From an uncultured Eubacteriales bacterium (GTDB lineage: Bacteria > Bacillota > Clostridia > Oscillospirales > Acutalibacteraceae), in assembly GCA_902491475.1 (NCBI GenBank), contig CABUHY010000013.1, forward strand, positions 5,541 through 69,540: a DNA stretch of 64,000 nt. Reading direction: 5' to 3'. Below are positions 8,840 to 17,585 of this stretch, piece after piece. Each line of letters opens with the position of its first letter. Positions within the stretch are counted from its first letter, which is position 1. The position numbers were made by a program, and so were the translations under genes. Below the pieces are notes generated by a model. The model worked only from the letters and a program-made list of their open reading frames with translations, was not told the origin of the DNA and ran no database searches.

Positions 8840-9475
8840 ATGAAAAAAGGTCTTATTGGTAAAAAGATCGGTATGACTCAGCTTTTCGACGAAAACGGTA
8901 AAGTAATCCCCGTTACGGTCGTTGAAGCAGGTCCGTGCACAGTCGTTCAGAAGAAGACCGTTGAAAACGACGGTTACGCTGCGGTTCAGGTAGGCTTCGG
9001 TGATGTTAAAATCACAAGAGTCAACAAGCCTGAAGCAGGTCACTTCAAGAAGGCAAACGTTGCACCGAAGAAAGTACTCAGAGAGTTCAGACTCGACGAC
9101 ACAGACGCTCTTAACGTAGGCGATGTTCTCAAAGCAGACGTTTTCGCAGCGGGCGACAGAGTTGACGTTGTAGGTACAAGCAAAGGTAAGGGTACCGCAG
9201 GCGCAATCAAGAGATGGAACTTCTCGAGACTTAAAGAATCACACGGTACAGGTCCCGTAGCAAGACACGCAGGTTCCTTGGGTGCTTGTTCGGATCCGTC
9301 AAGAGTTTACAAGGGAAAGAAGCTCGCAGGTCACCTCGGTGCAGAGAGAGTTACAATCCAGAACCTTGACGTAGTAAAGGTTGATGTTGAAAACAATCTC
9401 ATCGCTATCAAGGGTGCCATCCCCGGCCCCAAGGGCGGAATTGTTGTTCTCGCAGACACAGTTAAGAGTAAGTAA
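8840..9475 (+). CDS. rplC: 50S ribosomal protein L3
   Basis: 211 residues. N-terminal KKGLIGKKIGMTQLFDE and the central loop GKGTAGAIKRW.F....SHGTG are the L3 signatures; the loop reaches toward the peptidyl-transferase centre. It is preceded by AAGGAGG and followed 17 nt later by rplD. The segment that in E. coli L3 carries the methylated glutamine is replaced here by ACSDPSRVY, so PrmB-type methylation is not expected. Confidence 0.97.
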   Translation: MKKGLIGKKIGMTQLFDENGKVIPVTVVEAGPCTVVQKKTVENDGYAAVQVGFGDVKITRVNKPEAGHFKKANVAPKKVLREFRLDDTDALNVGDVLKADVFAAGDRVDVVGTSKGKGTAGAIKRWNFSRLKESHGTGPVARHAGSLGACSDPSRVYKGKKLAGHLGAERVTIQNLDVVKVDVENNLIAIKGAIPGPKGGIVVLADTVKSK

Positions 9476-9492
9476 GAAAGGAGTGTTGAAGA

Positions 9493-10116
9493 ATGGCTAA
9501 ATTAGCAGTATTGGATAAAGCAGGTAAGAAAGTTTCTGATATCGAGCTTAACGACGGTATCTTCGCAATCGAACCCAACATGTCGGCTATGCACCTCATG
9601 GTAGTAAGCTACCTTGCGGCACAGCGTCAGGGCACTCAGTCAACACTTACTCGTTCCGAAGTTTCGGGCGGCGGTAAAAAGCCGTGGAGACAGAAGGGAA
9701 CAGGTCGTGCAAGACAGGGCTCAACAAGATCTCCGCAGTGGACACACGGCGGTATCGCACTCGGCCCGAAGCCCCGTGAATATGGTATCGATGTTAACAA
9801 AAAGGTTAAGAGACTCGCTATGAAGTCTGCTCTTTCGACAAAGGTTGCCGAAAACGAAATGATCGTTGTTGATTCACTTTCGATGGACGCAATCAAGACA
9901 AAGGAAATGGCAGGAGTTCTTTCGGCTGTCAAGGCAGGTAAGAAAACTCTTATCGTTCTCCCCGAGAAAGACGATGTAGTTTACAGAAGCGCCCGCAACA
10001 TTGAGGGCACAAAGGTTTCTCTTGTAAACACACTTAACGTTTACGATATTCTCAACTGCAACACAATCGTTGTTGTTAAGGATGCGGTTTCAAAGATTGA
10101 GGAGGTATATGCATAA
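9493..10116 (+). CDS. rplD: 50S ribosomal protein L4
   Basis: 207 residues. The basic loop GGGKKPWRQKGTGRARQG, residues about 57-74, is the extended arm that lines the exit tunnel and is where macrolide-resistance changes occur in other bacteria; it looks intact. In E. coli L4 represses the S10 operon, which makes it a candidate effector of the long leader upstream. Its stop overlaps the rplW start by one base, implying coupled translation. Confidence 0.97.
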   Translation: MAKLAVLDKAGKKVSDIELNDGIFAIEPNMSAMHLMVVSYLAAQRQGTQSTLTRSEVSGGGKKPWRQKGTGRARQGSTRSPQWTHGGIALGPKPREYGIDVNKKVKRLAMKSALSTKVAENEMIVVDSLSMDAIKTKEMAGVLSAVKAGKKTLIVLPEKDDVVYRSARNIEGTKVSLVNTLNVYDILNCNTIVVVKDAVSKIEEVYA

Positions 10117-10409
10117 TGAAATTTGCTCAGGATATTATCCTCCGTCCGGTAATTACAGAGGAAAGCATGATGGGCACTGCCGAGAAGAAATATTCCTTCA
10201 AGGTTGCCAAGGATGCTACAAAACCCGAAATTAAAGAAGCTGTTGAAAAACTTTTCGGCGTTAAGGTCGCTAAGGTCAACACAATGAACTGCAAGGGTCA
10301 TTTGAGAAGATACGGTCGCTTCGAGGGTTACACAGAGTCTTGGAAAAAGGCTGTTGTTACTCTTACGGAAGACAGCAAGACCATTGAATTCTTCGACGGA
10401 ATGATGTAA
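10116..10409 (+). CDS. rplW: 50S ribosomal protein L23
   Basis: 97 residues, normal length. The N-terminal DIILRPVITEESM and the VNTMNCKGHLRRYGR loop are diagnostic. L23 surrounds the tunnel exit and docks trigger factor and SRP. It is translationally coupled to rplD (1-nt overlap) and separated from rplB by 65 nt that can fold around GGAG/CTCC inside AACGG/CCGTT. Confidence 0.96.
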   Translation: MKFAQDIILRPVITEESMMGTAEKKYSFKVAKDATKPEIKEAVEKLFGVKVAKVNTMNCKGHLRRYGRFEGYTESWKKAVVTLTEDSKTIEFFDGMM

Positions 10410-10474
10410 TAACTCAACGGTAATGTATGGAGTAAAGACAGCTCCGCTAAGCCGTTATTAAGGAGAGTGAAAAA

Positions 10475-11305
10475 ATGTCTATTAAGGTCTATAAGCCGAC
10501 TATCAACTCAAGACGTAATATGTCGGTTACGGATTATTCCGAACTTTCAAAGGTCGCTCCCGAGAGAAGTCTCCTTGCTCCTCTCAAAAAGAATGCGGGC
10601 CGTAACAGTTACGGAAGAATTACCGTTCGTCATAAGGGCGGCGGAAACAGAAGAAAATACAGAATTATCGACTTCAAGAGAGATAAAGAGAGCGTAGCAA
10701 CCGTTCTTACGATTGAATACGATCCCAACCGTTCATCTCACATCGCACTCGTTGAATACGAGGACGGCGAAAAGAGATACATCCTTGCTCCCGTCGGTCT
10801 TAAAGTAGGCGACAAGGTAGAAGAGGGTGCTCAGGCGGACATCAAAGTCGGTAACGCACTTAAACTCAAGGACATCCCCACCGGTACGGTTGTTCACAAT
10901 GTTGAACTTTATCCCGGCAGAGGCGGTCAGTTGGCAAGAGCAGCAGGTAACTCTGCACAGCTTATGGCTAAGGAAAACGGCTTTGCGCTTCTTCGTCTCC
11001 CTTCGGGCGAGCTTCGCAACGTTTCCGCTGAATGTAAAGCTACAATCGGTACTGTCGGCAACACCGACCATGAAAATGTTAAGCTCGGTAAAGCAGGCCG
11101 TACACGCCATTTAGGTATCAGACCCACAGTCCGCGGTTCTGTCATGAACCCGAACGACCACCCGCACGGCGGTGGTGAAGGTAAGTCTCCGATCGGTCGT
11201 CCCGGTCCCTGCACACCTTGGGGTAAACCTGCTCTTGGCTATAAGACAAGAAATAAGAAAAAGGCTTCTAACAAGATGATTGTTAAACGCCGTAACGGTA
11301 AATAA
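10475..11305 (+). CDS. rplB: 50S ribosomal protein L2
   Basis: 276 residues. RHKGGGNRRKYRIIDFKR near residue 53 and the peptidyl-transferase-centre segment MNPNDHPHGGGEGKSPIGR near residue 224 mark L2, including the conserved histidine. It has an AAGGAGAG site eight bases before the ATG. rpsS follows after 18 nt. Confidence 0.97.
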   Translation: MSIKVYKPTINSRRNMSVTDYSELSKVAPERSLLAPLKKNAGRNSYGRITVRHKGGGNRRKYRIIDFKRDKESVATVLTIEYDPNRSSHIALVEYEDGEKRYILAPVGLKVGDKVEEGAQADIKVGNALKLKDIPTGTVVHNVELYPGRGGQLARAAGNSAQLMAKENGFALLRLPSGELRNVSAECKATIGTVGNTDHENVKLGKAGRTRHLGIRPTVRGSVMNPNDHPHGGGEGKSPIGRPGPCTPWGKPALGYKTRNKKKASNKMIVKRRNGK

Positions 11306-11323
11306 GGGAAGGGAGTGTAGATT

Positions 11324-11605
11324 ATGAGCAGAAGTACTAAAAAAGGACCTTTTGTGGAACCCAAGTTGCTCAAAAAGGTTCAGGAAATGAACAAGAACGG
11401 CGAAAAAATCGTTCTTAAGACATGGAGCCGCAGCTCTACTATATTCCCGGACTTTGTCGGACATACATTTGCTGTTCATGACGGCAGAAAGCATGTTCCG
11501 GTATATGTTACCGAAGATATGGTAGGTCACAAGCTTGGCGAATTTGCGCCGACAAGAACCTTCAAGGGTCATGCCGGTTCAAAGACTTCAAATAACGGTA
11601 AATAA
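11324..11605 (+). CDS. rpsS: 30S ribosomal protein S19
   Basis: 93 residues. MSRSTKKGPFVEPKLL and the C-terminal LGEFAPTRTFKGH are the S19 signatures. It forms the top of the 30S head with S13. Ribosome-binding site GGGAGTG; the rplV start lies 25 nt downstream. Confidence 0.97.
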   Translation: MSRSTKKGPFVEPKLLKKVQEMNKNGEKIVLKTWSRSSTIFPDFVGHTFAVHDGRKHVPVYVTEDMVGHKLGEFAPTRTFKGHAGSKTSNNGK

Positions 11606-11630
11606 TCAGTCGAAAGGAGTGTATTAACTA

Positions 11631-11963
11631 ATGGAAGCAACGGCAAAGGTAACAAATGTACGCATCGCACCCCGTAAGGTTCAGATCGTACTTGACTTAA
11701 TCAGAAACAAGCCTTGCGATGAAGCATTAGCTATTCTCAAGTACACACCCAAGGCTGCGTGTGAACCGCTTGAAAAGCTTTTGAAATCAGCAATGGCAAA
11801 TGCAGAAAACAAAGACATGGACACATCAAGACTTTACATTTCGTCTTGCCATGTTGACCAGGGTCCCACTCTCAAGAGAATCAGACCGAGAGCTCAGGGT
11901 CGTGCATTCAGAATCAACAAAAAGACTTCGCACATTTATCTTGTGCTTAAAGAAGCAGAATAA
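11631..11963 (+). CDS. rplV: 50S ribosomal protein L22
   Basis: 110 residues. RIAPRKVQIVLDLIRNK near the N-terminus and the beta-hairpin GPTLKRIRPRAQGRA, residues about 81-95, match L22; the hairpin reaches the exit tunnel. It is preceded by AAAGGAGTG. Confidence 0.96.
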   Translation: MEATAKVTNVRIAPRKVQIVLDLIRNKPCDEALAILKYTPKAACEPLEKLLKSAMANAENKDMDTSRLYISSCHVDQGPTLKRIRPRAQGRAFRINKKTSHIYLVLKEAE

Positions 11964-11982
11964 GTGAGGAGGAGGTAATACA

Positions 11983-12654
11983 ATGGGTCAGAAAATAAAT
12001 CCTACCGGTCTTCGTATCGGTGTTATTAAGGATTGGGAGTCACGTTGGTACTCCGACAAAAAAGATTTCGGCGATACTCTTGTATCGGACGCAAAGCTCC
12101 GTAAGTATCTCCTTGAATCACTTGCTCCCGCAGGTGTGCCGAAGGTAGAAATCGAAAGAGATGCGAAGAGAGTTCGTATCAACATCCATTGCGCTAAGCC
12201 CGGTATGGTTATCGGTAAGGGCGGCGCAGAAATCGAAAAGCTCAAAGCTACTTGCCAGAAAATGCTCGGCGGCGACAAAGAGGTTTTCGTAAACATTATT
12301 GAAATCAAGCAGCCCGACCTCAACGCTCAGCTCGTTGCAGAGAACATCGCTTCTCAGCTTGAAAGAAGAATTTCTTTCAGACGCGCTCTCAAGCAGTCAA
12401 TCGGCAGAACGATGAAGCTCGGTGCTAAGGGTATTAAGACACAGGTTAGCGGCCGTATCGGCGGTGCGGAAATCGCACGTTCCGAGAGCTATCATGAAGG
12501 TACTATCCCGCTTCAGACCATCCGTGCAGACATCGACTACGGCTTTGCAGAGGCAAAGACAACCTACGGTCGTATCGGCGTTAAGGTTTGGATTTACAAG
12601 GGCGAGGTTCTTCACGACAGCCGCAAGCCTCGCAAGGAAGGAGGCACAAAGTAA
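11983..12654 (+). CDS. rpsC: 30S ribosomal protein S3
   Basis: 223 residues. MGQKINPTGLRIG opens the protein, and the KH RNA-binding loop GMVIGKGGAEIEKLK (GKGG at residues about 70-73) is intact. The C-terminal domain ends in a Lys/Arg-rich tail. S3 lines the mRNA entry tunnel. Its TAA shares one base with the rplP ATG. Confidence 0.97.
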   Translation: MGQKINPTGLRIGVIKDWESRWYSDKKDFGDTLVSDAKLRKYLLESLAPAGVPKVEIERDAKRVRINIHCAKPGMVIGKGGAEIEKLKATCQKMLGGDKEVFVNIIEIKQPDLNAQLVAENIASQLERRISFRRALKQSIGRTMKLGAKGIKTQVSGRIGGAEIARSESYHEGTIPLQTIRADIDYGFAEAKTTYGRIGVKVWIYKGEVLHDSRKPRKEGGTK

Positions 12655-13085
12655 TGTTGTTACCTAAGAGAGTAAAATACCGCAGAGTTCAGAGAGGTCG
12701 TTTGACCGGTACCGCTACAAGAGGTAATAAGGTCAACTACGGTGATTTCGGTCTTGTGTCTCTTGAACCTGCTTGGATTACAGCAAATCAGATCGAAGCT
12801 GCCCGTATCGCTATGACAAGATACATCAAGCGTGGCGGTCAGGTTTGGATAAAAATCTTCCCGGATAAGCCCATCACAGAGAAACCTGCCGAGACCCGAA
12901 TGGGTTCAGGTAAAGGCTCGCCCGAATACTGGGTTGCAGTCGTTAAGCCCGGCAGAGTAATGTTCGAAATCGCAGGCGTTCCGGAGGAGACAGCCCGTGA
13001 GGCTATGCGTCTTGCAGCTAACAAGCTTCCCGTTAAGTGCAAGTTTGTTACCAAGGCAGAACAAGAAGAGGATGGTGAGCAATAA
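12654..13085 (+). CDS. rplP: 50S ribosomal protein L16
   Basis: 143 residues beginning MLLPKRVKYRRVQRG. An in-frame upstream start at 12588 lies inside rpsC and would add non-family sequence, so the ATG at 12654 is used; it has AAGGAGG eleven bases upstream and overlaps the rpsC stop by one base. The KPITEKPAETRMGSGKGSPEYWVA motif region (split here for length; key residues R, G.GKG and W) is typical. L16 helps position tRNA in the A site. Confidence 0.96.
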   Translation: MLLPKRVKYRRVQRGRLTGTATRGNKVNYGDFGLVSLEPAWITANQIEAARIAMTRYIKRGGQVWIKIFPDKPITEKPAETRMGSGKGSPEYWVAVVKPGRVMFEIAGVPEETAREAMRLAANKLPVKCKFVTKAEQEEDGEQ

Positions 13086-13288
13086 TGAAAGCAAATGAAA
13101 TCAAAAAACTCTCCCCCTCAGAGTTGGATGCTAAACTCTTGGAGTTGAAGGACGAGCTTTTCAAGTTACGCTTCCAGCAGGCCATCAACCAACTCGATAA
13201 TCCAATGCGTATCAGTGCTGTTAAGAAAGATATTGCAAGAGTTAAAACAGTAATCCGTGATATCGAATTACACGGCAACGAAGGCTAA
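13085..13288 (+). CDS. rpmC: 50S ribosomal protein L29
   Basis: 67 residues. LSPSELDAKLLELKDELFKL followed by DNPMRISAVKKDIARVKT is the coiled helical hairpin of L29. It overlaps rplP by one base, so translation is coupled. It sits at the tunnel exit next to L23. Confidence 0.95.
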   Translation: MKANEIKKLSPSELDAKLLELKDELFKLRFQQAINQLDNPMRISAVKKDIARVKTVIRDIELHGNEG

Positions 13289-13308
13289 GGAAAGGGAGGA
13301 CAATCGTA

Positions 13309-13566
13309 ATGAGTGAAAGAAATCTCAGAAAAACTCAGGTTGGTATCGTAACAAGCGATAAAATGGACAAAACTGTAGTTATTTCAATTAAAGACAGAGT
13401 TCAGCATCCGCTTTACAAGAAGATCGTCAACCGTACAGTTAAAATCAAGGCTCATGACGAGAACAACCAGTGTGGCGTAGGCGACAAGGTTCTTGTTATG
13501 GAAACCCGTCCTCTCTCGAAAGACAAGAGATGGCGTGTTGTAGAAATCATCGAGAAAGCGAAATAA
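13309..13566 (+). CDS. rpsQ: 30S ribosomal protein S17
   Basis: 85 residues. RKTQVGIVTSDKMDKTVVI and the HDENNQCGVGDKVLVMETRP segment give the OB-fold S17 pattern. It binds the 5' domain of 16S rRNA. AAAGGGAGGA lies just upstream. Confidence 0.96.
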   Translation: MSERNLRKTQVGIVTSDKMDKTVVISIKDRVQHPLYKKIVNRTVKIKAHDENNQCGVGDKVLVMETRPLSKDKRWRVVEIIEKAK

Positions 13567-13587
13567 TTTTCTAAGGAGGAAATTACT

Positions 13588-13956
13588 GTGGTACAACAAC
13601 AGACTTACCTCAAAGTTGCCGATAACACCGGTGCGAAAGAAATTATGTGCATTCGTGTACTCGGTGGTTCAGGCAGAAGGTATGCTAATATAGGCGATGT
13701 TATAGTTGCATCTGTCAAAAAAGCAGCACCCGGCGGCGTTGTTAAAAAAGGCGATGTAGTTAAAGCAGTTGTCGTAAGATCGTGCAGCGGTGTTCGCAGA
13801 GACGACGGTACTTATATCCGTTTCGACGAAAACGCAGCAGTTTTGATTAAAGATGATAAGACCCCCAGAGGTACTCGTATCTTTGGACCGGTAGCAAGAG
13901 AGCTCCGTGATAAGGATTATATGAAAATCCTTTCGCTCGCTCCCGAAGTACTTTAA
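13588..13956 (+). CDS. rplN: 50S ribosomal protein L14
   Basis: 122 residues from a GTG start that has AAGGAGG upstream. The signatures LKVADNTGAKEIMCIRVLGG and AAVLIKDDKTPRGTRIFGPV are complete. L14 contacts 16S rRNA at an intersubunit bridge and is the docking site of the silencing factor RsfS. Confidence 0.97.
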   Translation: MVQQQTYLKVADNTGAKEIMCIRVLGGSGRRYANIGDVIVASVKKAAPGGVVKKGDVVKAVVVRSCSGVRRDDGTYIRFDENAAVLIKDDKTPRGTRIFGPVARELRDKDYMKILSLAPEVL

Positions 13957-13970
13957 GGAGGTGCCTGATA

Positions 13971-14291
13971 ATGAATAAAGTTCATGTTAAAACAGGTGAT
14001 ACCGTTGTAGTAATCAACGGTAAGAACCGCGGCAAAAAAGGCAAAGTTATGCAGGTCAGCCCTTCGGAAGGTAAAGTTATCGTTGAGGGCGTAAACAAGG
14101 TAACAAAGCATGTTAAGCCCCGTCAGATGGGTGAGCCCGGCGGACTTATCCAGGCTGAAAGCGCTTTGTATGCAAGCAAGGTTCAGCTTGTTTGCCCGAA
14201 GTGCGGCGAGCCTACAAGAGTAGGTCACGCAATCGGCAGCAACAATAAAAAAATGAGAGTTTGCAAGAAGTGCAACGCTCAGTTTGAATAA
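13971..14291 (+). CDS. rplX: 50S ribosomal protein L24, zinc-ribbon form
   Basis: 106 residues. The N-terminal KOW domain reads VKTGDTVVVINGKNRGKKGK, and GVNKVTKHVKP follows. The C-terminal third holds CPKCGEPTRVG and RVCKKCNAQFE, two CxxC pairs expected to bind zinc. L24 starts 50S assembly. Confidence 0.96.
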   Translation: MNKVHVKTGDTVVVINGKNRGKKGKVMQVSPSEGKVIVEGVNKVTKHVKPRQMGEPGGLIQAESALYASKVQLVCPKCGEPTRVGHAIGSNNKKMRVCKKCNAQFE

Positions 14292-14307
14292 GGGAGGGAC
14301 ATAACAC

Positions 14308-14850
14308 ATGGCAGCAAGACTTAAAGAAATGTACAAAAATGAAGTTGCTCCTGCACTTCAGAAAAAGTTCGGCTACAAGAGCGTTATGCAGATCCCGAAG
14401 CTTGACAAGATTATCATTAACGTTGGCTGCGGTGAAGCTAAGGACAACTCAAAGGTTGTAGGCTCCATCATCAACGACCTTTCAATCATCACAGGTCAGA
14501 AGCCTGTTGAATGTAAGGCTAAGAAGTCAGTCGCTAACTTCAAGATTCGTGAAGGTATGACAATCGGCGTCAAGGTAACGCTCAGAGGCGACAGAATGTA
14601 TGAATTCTTAGACAGATTCTTCAATCTCGCACTTCCGAGAGTAAGAGACTTCAGAGGTATCAACCCCAACTCATTTGACGGCAGAGGTAACTACTCAATG
14701 GGCGTTAAAGAGCAGTTGATTTTCCCTGAAATCGAGTACGACAAAATCGACGCAGTACGCGGCATGGACATTTGCTTCGTTACAACTGCCAACACAGACG
14801 AAGAGGCTCGTGAGCTTTTGACACTTATGGGCGCTCCGTTCGAGAAATAA
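14308..14850 (+). CDS. rplE: 50S ribosomal protein L5
   Basis: 180 residues. Signature segments are MQIPKLDKIIINVGCGE near residue 29 and the CKAKKSVANFKIREGM stretch near residue 72, plus LPRVRDFRGI. L5 binds 5S rRNA in the central protuberance. rpsN follows after 13 nt. Confidence 0.97.
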   Translation: MAARLKEMYKNEVAPALQKKFGYKSVMQIPKLDKIIINVGCGEAKDNSKVVGSIINDLSIITGQKPVECKAKKSVANFKIREGMTIGVKVTLRGDRMYEFLDRFFNLALPRVRDFRGINPNSFDGRGNYSMGVKEQLIFPEIEYDKIDAVRGMDICFVTTANTDEEARELLTLMGAPFEK

Positions 14851-14863
14851 GGAGGGATAACAA

Positions 14864-15049
14864 GTGGCTAAGAAATCAATGAAGGTTAAGGCGGCAAGAA
14901 CTGCCAAATACTCAACAAGAGAACACAACAGATGTAAGATCTGCGGTAGGCCGCACGCTTATCTCCGTAAGTACGGTGTATGCCGTATTTGTTTCAGAAA
15001 GTTGGCACATGCGGGACAGATCCCCGGCGTTAAGAAAGCAAGCTGGTAA
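14864..15049 (+). CDS. rpsN: 30S ribosomal protein S14, zinc type
   Basis: 61 residues from a GTG start with GGAGGG upstream. The short type Z form carries Cys24, Cys27, Cys40 and Cys43 as a zinc knuckle (CKIC and CRIC). Many Firmicutes keep a zinc-free longer paralogue elsewhere for zinc starvation; none is visible here. Confidence 0.96.
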   Translation: MAKKSMKVKAARTAKYSTREHNRCKICGRPHAYLRKYGVCRICFRKLAHAGQIPGVKKASW

Positions 15050-15078
15050 TCAAGAGCAATTGCAAAGGAGGCAAAAGT

Positions 15079-15477
15079 ATGCAAATATCCGATACAATCG
15101 GCGATATGCTTACAAGAATTCGTAACGCGAATTCAGCAAAGCACGATACCGTTAAGGTTCCTGCATCAAACATGAAAAAGGCAATTGCTCAGATTCTTGT
15201 TGATGAAGGATATATCAAAGGATTTAAGGTTGAAGACGACGGCAAACAGGGCGTTATTGAGATTGAGCTCAAGTACGGTCCCAACAAGTCATCGGTAATC
15301 ACCGGTTTACGCAGAGTTTCAAAGCCCGGTCTGCGTATATACACAGATTGCGAAAATATGCCTAAGGTAATCAAAGGCCTCGGTATCGCAATTCTTTCCA
15401 CATCAAAGGGCGTTATGACAGACAAGGACGCACGCAAAGCCAATGTAGGCGGCGAAGTTCTTGCATTCGTTTGGTAA
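15079..15477 (+). CDS. rpsH: 30S ribosomal protein S8
   Basis: 132 residues. DTIGDMLTRIRNA opens the protein, and the C-terminal STSKGVMTDKDARKANVGGE is the RNA-binding signature. In E. coli S8 represses the spc operon by binding its mRNA near L5. AAGGAGG precedes the ATG. Confidence 0.97.
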   Translation: MQISDTIGDMLTRIRNANSAKHDTVKVPASNMKKAIAQILVDEGYIKGFKVEDDGKQGVIEIELKYGPNKSSVITGLRRVSKPGLRIYTDCENMPKVIKGLGIAILSTSKGVMTDKDARKANVGGEVLAFVW

Positions 15478-15489
15478 GGAGGTTACAGT

Positions 15490-16035
15490 ATGTCAAGAAT
15501 CGGCAGACAGCCCATCGCTGTTCCTGCAGGCGTTGATGTTAAAATCGACGGCAGTACTGTTACCGTAAAGGGACCGAAAGGTACTCTTACCAAGACAGTA
15601 CACAGCAACATGAACGTTGCTATGGAAAACGGCGAAATTAAAGTTACTCGTCCCGACGAGTCTAATCTCAACAAATCACTTCACGGACTGACCCGTACAC
15701 TTATCCACAACATGGTAATCGGTGTTACAGAGGGTTATTCCAAAGAGCTTGAAGTTAACGGCGTAGGTTACCGTGCAGCTAAGCAGGGCAAGGACCTTGT
15801 TCTCAACATCGGCTATTCACATCAGGTAATCGTACCCGAAATCGACGGAATTTCAATCGAAGTTCCCAGTCCCAACAAAATCGTTATTTCCGGTCCCGAC
15901 AAGCAGATGGTCGGACAGTTCGCAGCAGAAGTACGCGAGAAGCGTCCCCCCGAGCCCTACAAAGGCAAAGGTATCAAGTATGTTGACGAGCATATCCGTC
16001 GCAAAGAAGGTAAAGCCGGTAAAGGCGGAAAATAA
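15490..16035 (+). CDS. rplF: 50S ribosomal protein L6
   Basis: 181 residues with the two repeated L6 folds. The C-terminal PEPYKGKGIKYVDEHIRRKEGKAG signature (key residues PEPYKGKGI) is present. L6 lies near the sarcin-ricin loop and factor-binding site. It starts 12 nt after rpsH with AAGGAGG. Confidence 0.97.
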   Translation: MSRIGRQPIAVPAGVDVKIDGSTVTVKGPKGTLTKTVHSNMNVAMENGEIKVTRPDESNLNKSLHGLTRTLIHNMVIGVTEGYSKELEVNGVGYRAAKQGKDLVLNIGYSHQVIVPEIDGISIEVPSPNKIVISGPDKQMVGQFAAEVREKRPPEPYKGKGIKYVDEHIRRKEGKAGKGGK

Positions 16036-16053
16036 TAAAAGGAGTGTATTTAC

Positions 16054-16413
16054 ATGGTTAGTAGGCCTGATAGCAATAAGGCAAGACTTAAACGCCACAC
16101 AAGAGTTCGCTCTAAGGTTTCCGGCACTGCTGAGTGCCCCCGCCTTGATGTTTTCCGCTCTCTTCAGAACATCTACGCTCAGTTGATTGACGACACAACA
16201 GGCACAACGCTTGTTTCTGCGTCAACGGTTGAGAAGGAGTTCAAGGAGTACGGCGGAAACAAAGATGCTGCTCGTGCAGTTGGCAAGAAATTAGCAGAAA
16301 GAGCTCTCGAGAAGAACATTAAAGATGTTGTATTCGACAGAGGCGGTTATGTATATCACGGCAGAGTTCAGGAACTCGCTGAAGGCGCTCGTGAGGGCGG
16401 ACTTAACTTCTAA
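16054..16413 (+). CDS. rplR: 50S ribosomal protein L18
   Basis: 119 residues. The basic N-terminus RLKRHTRVRSKVSGTAECPR is followed by the 5S-binding core with DVVFDRGGYVYHGRVQ. AAAGGAGTG precedes the ATG. Confidence 0.96.
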   Translation: MVSRPDSNKARLKRHTRVRSKVSGTAECPRLDVFRSLQNIYAQLIDDTTGTTLVSASTVEKEFKEYGGNKDAARAVGKKLAERALEKNIKDVVFDRGGYVYHGRVQELAEGAREGGLNF

Positions 16414-16430
16414 GAAAGGAGAACAGAAAA

Positions 16431-16934
16431 ATGGCAAACAAAATTGATGCTTCAACAATGGAATTACAGGAAAAAGTTATTACGATTAACCGTGTTTCCA
16501 AGACTGTTAAGGGCGGCCGTATCTTTAAGTTCTCCGCATTAGTAGTTGTTGGCGACGGTAACGGAACGGTAGGTTTCGGTATCGGTAAATCGGGCGAAGT
16601 TCCGGACGCTATCCGTAAGGGTATCGAGGACGCAAAGAAGAACCTTATCAAGGTTGCTCTTAAAGGTACAACGATTCCTCACGAGGTTATCGGTAAATTC
16701 GGCGCAGGCGTAGTTCTTATGAAACCCGCTGCTCCCGGTACCGGCGTTATCGCAGGCGGCCCCGTTCGTGCGGTTGTTGAGACGGTAGGCATTAAGGACA
16801 TTCGTTCCAAGGCTCTTCGTTCAAACAATCCCTGCAACGTAGTTAGGGCTACAATCGACGGACTTTCACAGCTTCGCAATGCTGATGAAGTTGCGGCTAT
16901 CCGCGGTAAGTCCGTAAACGAAATATTAAGATAA
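16431..16934 (+). CDS. rpsE: 30S ribosomal protein S5
   Basis: 167 residues. The double-stranded-RNA-binding fold is marked by VSKTVKGGRIFKFSALVVVG and GFGIGKSGEVPDAI; the second half contains GAGVVLMKPAAPGTGVIAGG. S5 acts in decoding fidelity. Length and motifs are normal. Confidence 0.97.
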   Translation: MANKIDASTMELQEKVITINRVSKTVKGGRIFKFSALVVVGDGNGTVGFGIGKSGEVPDAIRKGIEDAKKNLIKVALKGTTIPHEVIGKFGAGVVLMKPAAPGTGVIAGGPVRAVVETVGIKDIRSKALRSNNPCNVVRATIDGLSQLRNADEVAAIRGKSVNEILR

Positions 16935-16947
16935 GGAGTGTGTGAAA

Positions 16948-17127
16948 ATGGCTAATTTAACAGTAACTCTTAAAAAGAGCCTCATCGGTTCCAAGAAAGA
17001 CCAGATTGCCACAGCACATGCACTCGGTCTCAGAAAAATCGGGGACAAATCAGTTCAGCCTGATAATCCTCAGACTCAGGGTAAGATTAAGAAGATTTCT
17101 CATCTTATCGACGTAACAGAAGGCTAA
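16948..17127 (+). CDS. rpmD: 50S ribosomal protein L30
   Basis: 59 residues, MANLTVTLKKSLIGSKKDQ onward. The ATG at 16948 is chosen because AAGGAGTG is correctly spaced; an in-frame GTG two codons earlier lies too close. Neighbours rpsE and rplO confirm the assignment. Confidence 0.94.
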   Translation: MANLTVTLKKSLIGSKKDQIATAHALGLRKIGDKSVQPDNPQTQGKIKKISHLIDVTEG

Positions 17128-17140
17128 GGAGGTGCGAAGT

Positions 17141-17584
17141 ATGAAATTGCACGAACTCTCACCGGCTGAAGGCTCAAAGAAGAGCGTTAAGCGTATCGGT
17201 CGTGGTCCCGCATCGGGTCAGGGTAAAACCGCCGGTAAAGGTCACAAGGGTCAGAAAGCCCGTGCAGGCAGAGGCATGCGTCCCGGTTTTGAAGGCGGTC
17301 AGATGCCCTTGCAGAGAAGAATTCCCAAGCGCGGATTTAACAACATTTTCGCTAAGGAAATCGCAACAGTAAACGTATCAGCTCTCGACAAGACATTTGA
17401 AGACGGCGCAACGGTTGATATTGAAGCACTCATCAATGCAGGTCTTATCAAAAAGGCTCTTGACGGAGTAAAAATACTCGGAAACGGTGAAATCAGCAAA
17501 AAGCTTACTGTTAAGGTTAATGCTTATTCCGATTCGGCAAAGCAGAAGATCGAAGCAGCCGGCGGAAAGGCTGAGGTGATCTGA
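17141..17584 (+). CDS. rplO: 50S ribosomal protein L15
   Basis: 147 residues from MKLHELSPAEGSKKSVKRIG. The Gly/Lys/Arg-rich extension containing GRGPASGQGKTAGKGHKGQK threads into 23S rRNA. The ATG at 17141 follows AAGGAGG by seven bases; a GTG three codons earlier overlaps that site and is rejected. The secY start is 1 nt after the stop. Confidence 0.96.
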   Translation: MKLHELSPAEGSKKSVKRIGRGPASGQGKTAGKGHKGQKARAGRGMRPGFEGGQMPLQRRIPKRGFNNIFAKEIATVNVSALDKTFEDGATVDIEALINAGLIKKALDGVKILGNGEISKKLTVKVNAYSDSAKQKIEAAGGKAEVI

Positions 17585-17585
17585 A